Part shown: positions 59,035 to 64,000 of the stretch, piece by piece
Position numbering within the stretch: the first letter of the stretch is position 1
Layout of the letters: each line of letters opens with the position of its first letter
DNA from: Halospina sp040196175
Lineage (GTDB): Bacteria; Pseudomonadota; Gammaproteobacteria; Pseudomonadales; Oleiphilaceae
DNA length: 64,000 nucleotides
NCBI RefSeq assembly: GCF_040196175.1
Contig: NZ_JBEFNF010000002.1
Span: 62,001-126,000 of the forward strand
Reading direction: 5' to 3'
Position numbers and translations under genes: made by a program
The notes under the pieces: generated by a model
The model's input: the letters and a program-made list of their open reading frames with translations, nothing else
What the model was told of the DNA's origin: nothing
The model's database searches: none

Positions 59035-61385
59035 GTTTCATCTCCTTTCTGAAACAGGCCGTGGTCGGCTGCCCAGCGCCTGTAGCGCAAGGCCCAGTCC
59101 GGTATGGCTTCCGGTGCCATGGGGCGCCCCATGAAGAATCCCTGAGCCCGCTCGCAGCCCCATTGCCTCAGGATGTCCCAGGACCCCTGGTCTTCAATGC
59201 CTTCAGCGCAGACGGTCAGGCGCAATCCATGGGCGAGGTTGATGGTGGAGCTCACGATAAGCTGGTCCTGATCACTGCTCGTGAGGTGCAGTACAAAGGA
59301 TTTATCGATCTTCAGCTCCTGTACCGGCAGGTTACGCAGCTGAGACAGGGATGACTGGCCAGTGCCAAAGTCATCCACGGATATTGAGGCCCCCAGCGCC
59401 CTGAGCCCTTCCAGCGTCTGCAGGGCAAGGCCGGTATCGTTCATGACCGCGCTTTCGGTGACCTCAAAGGTCAGCTTGTCCATCTGTTCCGGATCGTGCT
59501 GGAAACAGGCTCGCACATCCTCCGCCAGTGCCGGATTGCTCAGATCCAGGGCCGACAGGTTGATGGCAAGGTGTGGGTCCAGCCCGTGCGAGCGCCAGCC
59601 CGCGCAATCCCCGGCTGCGAGTGACAGCACCAGTCGTGTCAGCGCCAGGGTCTGCCCGGAACTTTCAGCGAGCGGTATGAACTCTTCCGGACTGATGAAG
59701 CCCAGCTCCGGGTGGTGCCAGCGAATCAGAGCTTCCACGCCCTCGAACTCGCCGGTTTCCAGCGCCAGCTTGGGCTGATAGTTGAGATGGAGCTCGCGTT
59801 GCTGGATGGCGTCGCTCAGGTCGCGGATAAGACGGATTTCGCGCAGATGCTCCTCGTCACCACCGGGTTCGTAGAACGCGATGCGTTCAGGTTTGTGGCG
59901 TGCCTGTGCCAGCGTCAGGTCGAGTCGGCGCTGGATCTCGTCGATGCTATGAGCGTGATCAGGGATCCACAGGGCGGCCAGGTCCAACTTGATCTGAAGA
60001 GGACTGCCCAGAATCTCAACGGATGTTTCCATCCGCGTTTTCAGATCCGTAACCTGCTGGCGGAGTTCTTCTTCAGCGGCCCATGGCAGGATTGCCATGA
60101 ACTGTCTGCCACCGGTCCGTGCCAGTTGACCAGGGCGTTTCAGAACACCGTTGAGGCGCAGGCCGATGGCAATCAGGGTCTCATCACCGAAGCGGAAGCC
60201 CAGCATTTCGTTGATGGTCTTGATGTCGGGAAGGTGGATGGCAACAACCGCCGCCGACTGGCCCTGGCAAAGATCACTTTCCAGCTGCAGCCGCAGCGCG
60301 CGCCAGTTGGGCAGGCCCGTGAGGCTGTCGTGGGTGGCGGCATGCTCAATCCGTTTTTCGCGCTGGATGATGCTGTCGCGCATAGCCAGAAGCGACTGCA
60401 GGAGAATGCCGGGTTCGCCGGAAACCCGCAGCGCTGGTGGCTCCGCCGTCCGGTCCTGCCCCAGAGCGTTGGCAAAACGGGCGAGCGTGAAAATGGGGCG
60501 CCCCAGGGTTCTTGCCGTAACCAGAACCACTGCCGCCGCGATTCCCAGAACGGCTGCGAGAACGGCGCCCATTTCCAGCGCCAGGGCGTAGTAGCGCGAC
60601 AAGGCGTTGCCCCGGTCCTTGAGTAGCCAGAGGCGCGCAACGGTGCCGCGGACACCGTCGATGGGCACGGCGCGCATGAAATAGTCGCTGCCGCCTCTGA
60701 ATGATGCCTGGCCCTCTGTGGAGTCACCGGGCTCAAGCGAAGGGAGGGCATCAGCGGCCAGGCTTGAACCAAGGAGGGCGCCGCTATCGGTCATCTGAAA
60801 GACAGCGTCGGTGGCGGTAAGGTCGGCAATGAGTTTGGCAAAGCTGTCGTCCAGGCGGAACCCGGCAATCAACCACGCACGCAACCCCGCACCCTCAAGG
60901 GGGACCACCAGCACCTGATAGACTCCGTCGTTCCATTGCCCCATGGCTGCGGATGTTCCCTCTTCAGCCTGGGCTTGCTGGATAATGGCCTGGAATGGTG
61001 CCGGGCTAGCGTTATCGAGGTCGGAAAGATTTGCGATCAGGCGCCCTTTGGCATTCACAATCATTGCCAGATCCGCATTGGCCCGGCGGCTGTGGTTGCG
61101 GAGCGCGCTGGTGATGGTGGCCGTATCCCGTGAACCGATGGCCGACTTGAAGCCGTAATCACGGGCAACCACTTCCAGATTGGAGACCAGGAGCTGTGTG
61201 CGCGTTGTGATCACCTGATTGGCCACGCGCTGGGCTACGTCGAGCTGCTCTTCGGCACGGGCCTGTTCTTCCTCGAACAGGTTGTACAGCATCACACCAG
61301 TCACGCTGGCACTGCTGAGTATCACCAGCGTCAGCATGGCGAGCATCAGTCTGGCGCGGAATCCGGTTGCTCGCAGCCATCCCAT
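59031..61385 (-). CDS. c-di-GMP phosphodiesterase: periplasmic sensor + degenerate GGDEF + EAL
   Basis: 784 residues. TM helix (about 11-33), a periplasmic sensor of about 240 residues, a second TM (about 275-295) and HAMP-like linker, GGDEF domain with the motif changed to GGRQF, and a complete EAL domain: EGVEALIRW, NLSALDL, VDDFGTGQSSLSQL and KIDKSF, AEGIED. It should be a phosphodiesterase rather than a cyclase. The ATG at 61385 overlaps the cupredoxin stop (TGATG). It is the second gene in the operon, so the sensor may read the copper protein or the globin state. Confidence 0.9.
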   Translation of the reverse strand: MGWLRATGFRARLMLAMLTLVILSSASVTGVMLYNLFEEEQARAEEQLDVAQRVANQVITTRTQLLVSNLEVVARDYGFKSAIGSRDTATITSALRNHSRRANADLAMIVNAKGRLIANLSDLDNASPAPFQAIIQQAQAEEGTSAAMGQWNDGVYQVLVVPLEGAGLRAWLIAGFRLDDSFAKLIADLTATDAVFQMTDSGALLGSSLAADALPSLEPGDSTEGQASFRGGSDYFMRAVPIDGVRGTVARLWLLKDRGNALSRYYALALEMGAVLAAVLGIAAAVVLVTARTLGRPIFTLARFANALGQDRTAEPPALRVSGEPGILLQSLLAMRDSIIQREKRIEHAATHDSLTGLPNWRALRLQLESDLCQGQSAAVVAIHLPDIKTINEMLGFRFGDETLIAIGLRLNGVLKRPGQLARTGGRQFMAILPWAAEEELRQQVTDLKTRMETSVEILGSPLQIKLDLAALWIPDHAHSIDEIQRRLDLTLAQARHKPERIAFYEPGGDEEHLREIRLIRDLSDAIQQRELHLNYQPKLALETGEFEGVEALIRWHHPELGFISPEEFIPLAESSGQTLALTRLVLSLAAGDCAGWRSHGLDPHLAINLSALDLSNPALAEDVRACFQHDPEQMDKLTFEVTESAVMNDTGLALQTLEGLRALGASISVDDFGTGQSSLSQLRNLPVQELKIDKSFVLHLTSSDQDQLIVSSTINLAHGLRLTVCAEGIEDQGSWDILRQWGCERAQGFFMGRPMAPEAIPDWALRYRRWAADHGLFQKGDET

Positions 61386-62041
61386 CACAGGTTATTGAAC
61401 TCCTGCTGGAGTTGGTCCAGCTCCTCATCGGGCGCGGGCTCCGGGCGCAGAGCCAGAGTGACGCGCGTGGTCTCGCGGGTGACCGCTGCTTTCCGGAACT
61501 GCGTGGTATCTTTCAGCTGCGGATGCCAGACGCGCGCAGTGATGGGCTGTCCTTCGGGAAAAGCAGAGTGCTCGAAACGGACTTGGCCGTTCTTGTCCGT
61601 GCGTCCGTAGTGGGGGCGTTTGGTAACAATCACAAACCCCTGCATGTGGTCGTGGATGTTGCAGCCCAGCTCGACGATCCCAGGTTTATCAAAGTGGATG
61701 GGGGATTCCGGCTTGCCTGCGTAGAGTTCGATGTCAAAGGTTTTAGCCGGCGAGAAAGAGTAGACATGATGCTGGGTATCGTCTTTATTCGGAAAGTTGA
61801 TCTCGGAGCCCACAGGTACCGTCAGAACCTGCGGCTGGAAGGCCCTGCCGTTCTGAGCAATGGTGTACTTGCCGGGGGGTGGCGCGCCGGATCCCGGGAT
61901 GGTGACCACGGCGTCGCTGATCGGTTTGCCGGATTGCTTGGCTTCAACTGTGATCGTGAGGGTGTCCGCTGCCGCGCACAAAGAAAGCAGGAGAGCTGAA
62001 AGGCCGGCAAGCCGGGGCAGGGATGACGCAATAGCAGGCAT
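61385..62041 (-). CDS. Exported cupredoxin-like (methylamine-utilisation type) protein
   Basis: 218 residues with a signal peptide (about 1-25). A plastocyanin-like domain has H91/H92 in TQHHVYSF and C127-x2-H130-x-H132-M133 in ELGCNIHDHM, the ligand set of a type 1 copper site. A second beta-rich region (about 148-200) with a RTDKNGQVRFEHSAFPEGQ segment resembles a carboxypeptidase-regulatory or transthyretin-like fold. The C terminus is acidic. This type is annotated as methylamine utilisation protein but no mau genes are near. First gene of the four-gene operon. Confidence 0.82.
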   Translation of the reverse strand: MPAIASSLPRLAGLSALLLSLCAAADTLTITVEAKQSGKPISDAVVTIPGSGAPPPGKYTIAQNGRAFQPQVLTVPVGSEINFPNKDDTQHHVYSFSPAKTFDIELYAGKPESPIHFDKPGIVELGCNIHDHMQGFVIVTKRPHYGRTDKNGQVRFEHSAFPEGQPITARVWHPQLKDTTQFRKAAVTRETTRVTLALRPEPAPDEELDQLQQEFNNL

Positions 62042-62300
62042 GAACGGGGCTCGTTCGGGTCAGTATATAAAGTGACGATAGCAGATTTCCGGGCTCAGTG
62101 AGGCGGCTCGGGGATCGAGGGCTTTCGTTAAGAAGTCCCTTATCGGGGCAATTCCTGGCGCAACGTCTCTGATTGCTTCGTCGCGACCGGAAGCATTGCT
62201 AACGGATTACTCGTTTAAGGAGTCGTACTGTTATTTGCTGGATAACTGATTCGGGACCACACTTAGATCGACAGTAGGTCGATACTTGGAGCAGCCTGAC

Positions 62301-63053
62301 ATGCGGATATTCAAATCGTTTCTGACAGTAGCAGCCTTTCTGGTAACGGGCTTGTTCGCGGCAAACAGCCTCGCAGAGCTCAAAGACTATGACGTTATGA
62401 CGGAAACCTACCCGCCGTATAACTTCAAGCAGTCCGGTCAATTGAAGGGGATTGCTGTGGAGATGCTGCTGGCAGCGTCCCAGAAAGGCGAGCTGGGGCT
62501 GTCGAGGGATGATATCCGTCTTCTGCCCTGGGCAAGGGGGTACCAAAATGTTCAGGAACAGCCAGGCTCCATGCTGTTCTCCACAACGCGCACCGAGAGT
62601 CGCGAGGATCTATTCCGGTGGGCGGGGCCCATAACCGAGACCAGCGTGGCATTGATTGCCCGCAAGGGCGCCGATCTGTCATTTGAAAACCAGTCTGACT
62701 ACGCGTCACCAACGATTGCCGTGGTGCGGGATGACGTCGCGGAAAGCCTTGTCAGAGACAAAGGAGCGCAGGATAACAATCTTGACGTCACCTCCAGGCC
62801 TGAACCTGCGATGCGCAAGCTAGCTGCTGGCAGAGTCGATGCATGGGCCTACGAGGCGAACGTCGCCTTCTGGCTTCTTAACAGCGAAGACTACGATACG
62901 GATAATTACGAGGTCGTTGATGTGTTGAGTGAATCCGAGCTGTTCTATGCCTTTCACAAAGACACACCCGATAAGGTGGTCGATAGCCTTCAGGATGCGC
63001 TTGATGCCCTGTCAGAAAAAGAGCGCGATAAGATTCTGGATCAATACCTCTGA
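62301..63053 (+). CDS. Periplasmic amino-acid-binding-protein-like (SBP_bac_3) protein
   Basis: 250 residues. A signal peptide (about 1-24, cleaved after SLA) precedes a two-lobed type 3 solute-binding fold: YPPYNFKQSGQLKGIAVEMLL near the start, and FSTTRTESREDLFRWAGPI in the centre. No permease or ATPase genes are adjacent, so it may be a sensor or an orphan binding protein. GGAG lies 9 bases before the ATG. It diverges from the cupredoxin operon over 260 bp and is convergent with trpC. Confidence 0.83.
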   Translation: MRIFKSFLTVAAFLVTGLFAANSLAELKDYDVMTETYPPYNFKQSGQLKGIAVEMLLAASQKGELGLSRDDIRLLPWARGYQNVQEQPGSMLFSTTRTESREDLFRWAGPITETSVALIARKGADLSFENQSDYASPTIAVVRDDVAESLVRDKGAQDNNLDVTSRPEPAMRKLAAGRVDAWAYEANVAFWLLNSEDYDTDNYEVVDVLSESELFYAFHKDTPDKVVDSLQDALDALSEKERDKILDQYL

Positions 63054-63113
63054 ACAGCAGGGCGCTGCGTTCAGATCAGAGCCGGGAGCGCTTGCTTGTG
63101 GCTCCATCAGACA

Positions 63114-63911
63114 TCAGGTAAACAGCGTCGCCAGCCTGTCGCCGGGGCTCTCGGCCCGCATGAACGATTCCCCGACGAGGAAGGCATGGATGCCACGCTT
63201 GCGCATGGCTTCTGCGTCTTCCCGGGTATGGATGCCGCTCTCGGTGACAGTAAGCCGATCCTCCGGCACGCGCTGATGCAGATCCAGGGTGGTCGCCAGT
63301 GATACCTCAAAGGTGTGCAGGTCGCGGTTGTTGATGCCGAGCAGGGGGCAATCCACCTGCAGCGCCTGATCCAGTTCCGCCTGATTGTGCACTTCCACCA
63401 GTACATCCATGTTCAGCTCCCGGGCAAGGCCTGCCATGGTCTGCATCTGAGTGAGCGACAGGCAGGCCGCGATCAGAAGGACGCAGTCAGCACCTGCAAT
63501 GCGGCTTTCATGGATCTGGTAATCATCCACCATGAAGTCTTTGCGAAGAACGGGGAGCGTGCAGGCGTTGCGGGCATCCAGGAGATCGGCCTCGCTGCCC
63601 TGAAAAAAGTCTCTGTCGGTGAGCACGGACAGGCAGGCAGCACCGTGGGCTTCGTAGTCGCGCGCAATCACCGCCGGATCATAGGGGTCGCGGAGCACGC
63701 CAGCGCTGGGAGACGCACGCTTGATTTCGGCGATCACCCCCGGACCCCCGGCATCGATGTGCCTGTGCACAGTGGCGGCGAAGCCACGTGTTGCTGGTTG
63801 CTCACGGGCTTCGGCACGGCATGCCTCAAGGGGCAGGCGCCGCCGGCGTTCAGCCAGTTCCTCGTGTTTGCGCGCGATAATGCGCCGCAGAACCGTGGGT
63901 GTGTCGTTCAT
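63114..63911 (-). CDS. trpC: Indole-3-glycerol phosphate synthase
   Basis: 265-residue (beta/alpha)8 enzyme of tryptophan synthesis. Catalytic residues are visible in AEIKRASPSAG (K), LRKDFMVDDYQIHES, VEVHNQAEL (E), LGINNRDLHTFEV (N) and TESGI (E). Its ATG overlaps the trpD stop (ATGA), the usual trpGDC arrangement. In Pseudomonas trpGDC lies just before vfr, as here close to crp. Confidence 0.97.
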   Translation of the reverse strand: MNDTPTVLRRIIARKHEELAERRRRLPLEACRAEAREQPATRGFAATVHRHIDAGGPGVIAEIKRASPSAGVLRDPYDPAVIARDYEAHGAACLSVLTDRDFFQGSEADLLDARNACTLPVLRKDFMVDDYQIHESRIAGADCVLLIAACLSLTQMQTMAGLARELNMDVLVEVHNQAELDQALQVDCPLLGINNRDLHTFEVSLATTLDLHQRVPEDRLTVTESGIHTREDAEAMRKRGIHAFLVGESFMRAESPGDRLATLFT

Positions 63912-64000
63912 CCCTGCTGCTCCATTTGCTGGCTCAGGGTGGCGAGCTGTTCCATCCGTTGCTGGGCCGAGCCATTGGCCATGGCGGCCAGGGCCTTTTG
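63908..64000 (-). CDS. trpD: Anthranilate phosphoribosyltransferase, C-terminal fragment
   Basis: The last 30 codons of a gene entering from the right edge. The helical tail ALAAMANGSAQQRMEQLATLSQ fits the C terminus of TrpD. It ends 4 bp into trpC. Identity rests on the operon order as much as on this short tail. Confidence 0.75.
   Translation of the reverse strand, partial: QKALAAMANGSAQQRMEQLATLSQQMEQQG

Noticed and set aside
59031..61385. Diguanylate cyclase activity for the GGDEF-EAL protein
   Set aside because: The GGDEF motif is GGRQF, lacking the catalytic acidic residues, whereas all EAL motifs are intact.
62267..62283. Small palindrome ATCGAC-N5-GTCGAT before the binding-protein gene
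   Set aside because: Only six base pairs and one copy; could arise by chance in the 260-bp divergent region, which otherwise shows nothing clear.
1..64000. CRISPR arrays, insertion sequences, prophage, tRNA or rRNA genes
   Set aside because: No regularly spaced repeats, transposase or integrase frames, phage structural genes or stable-RNA sequences were recognised on either strand.

Overview
The window looks like a housekeeping-rich stretch of chromosome from a GC-rich, aerobic gammaproteobacterium. The gene neighbourhoods match those of Pseudomonas, Marinobacter and related orders: trpD-trpC near crp/vfr-osmC-speD, hemB-ppk, radC-coaBC-dut-algC-argB, ubiA-ubiC near phoBR, and prkB near crp. 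Rubredoxin plus its reductase, a long-chain-alcohol-type GMC dehydrogenase with an aldehyde dehydrogenase, a Baeyer-Villiger-type monooxygenase with SDR and hydrolase, and an AidB-type acyl-CoA dehydrogenase suggest a marine or halophilic alkane/alcohol oxidiser. I cannot name the genus from sequence alone. No tRNA, rRNA, CRISPR array, prophage or insertion sequence is visible.

Layout. 1-2148: end of a cobalamin cluster (cobM) meeting cobG. 2163-7797: acyl-CoA thioesterase, phoU, HIT protein, ubiquinone hydroxylase, YbaK-like deacylase, MscS channel and selU. 7888-9968: a methyltransferase, then an intergenic region holding a CsrB/RsmZ-like regulatory RNA with a GacA-type box, then a response regulator. 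9946-14065: phoR-phoB with a Pho box, ubiA-ubiC and hpt. 14223-16452: rubredoxin, rubredoxin reductase and tesB. 16592-21294: a small unknown gene, a PLP decarboxylase (panP), a large tubulin/FtsZ-like protein and a DUF503 gene. 21294-28787: AidB-like dehydrogenase with its TetR regulator, hemB, ppk1, a YdgA-like protein and coaD. 28805-33370: alcohol and aldehyde oxidation operon with a divergent TetR regulator and twin operators. 33362-36785: engB, cytochrome c4, dsbA, an EEP nuclease-like protein, rpmB and rpmG. 36948-43046: radC, coaBC, dut, membrane-anchored algC and argB. 43033-50433: PilZ protein, membrane protein, argE, argA and a large DUF1631/GGDEF/EAL-like protein. 50515-54546: prkB and the monooxygenase-SDR-hydrolase operon, whose SDR gene carries an internal deletion. 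54714-57679: speD, osmC, crp and a GST. 57698-62041: a four-gene operon of cupredoxin, c-di-GMP phosphodiesterase, DUF3034 outer-membrane-type protein and exported truncated haemoglobin. 62301-64000: a periplasmic binding protein, trpC and the end of trpD.

The strongest novel signals are: (1) the unannotated Csr/Rsm-type RNA at about 8565-8806, with 15 GGA motifs, several presented in perfect hairpin loops, a rho-independent terminator, and a near-perfect GacA box about 178 bp upstream; (2) the 742-residue protein at 18754-20982, which has a tubulin/FtsZ signature GGGTGSG and an N-terminal glycine loop but is otherwise unfamiliar; (3) the coupled copper protein / phosphodiesterase / DUF3034 / exported globin operon. 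c-di-GMP and Rsm-type control recur across the window: PilZ domains at 9096 and 43033, an active-looking EAL at 59031, and a degenerate GGDEF-EAL at 47608.
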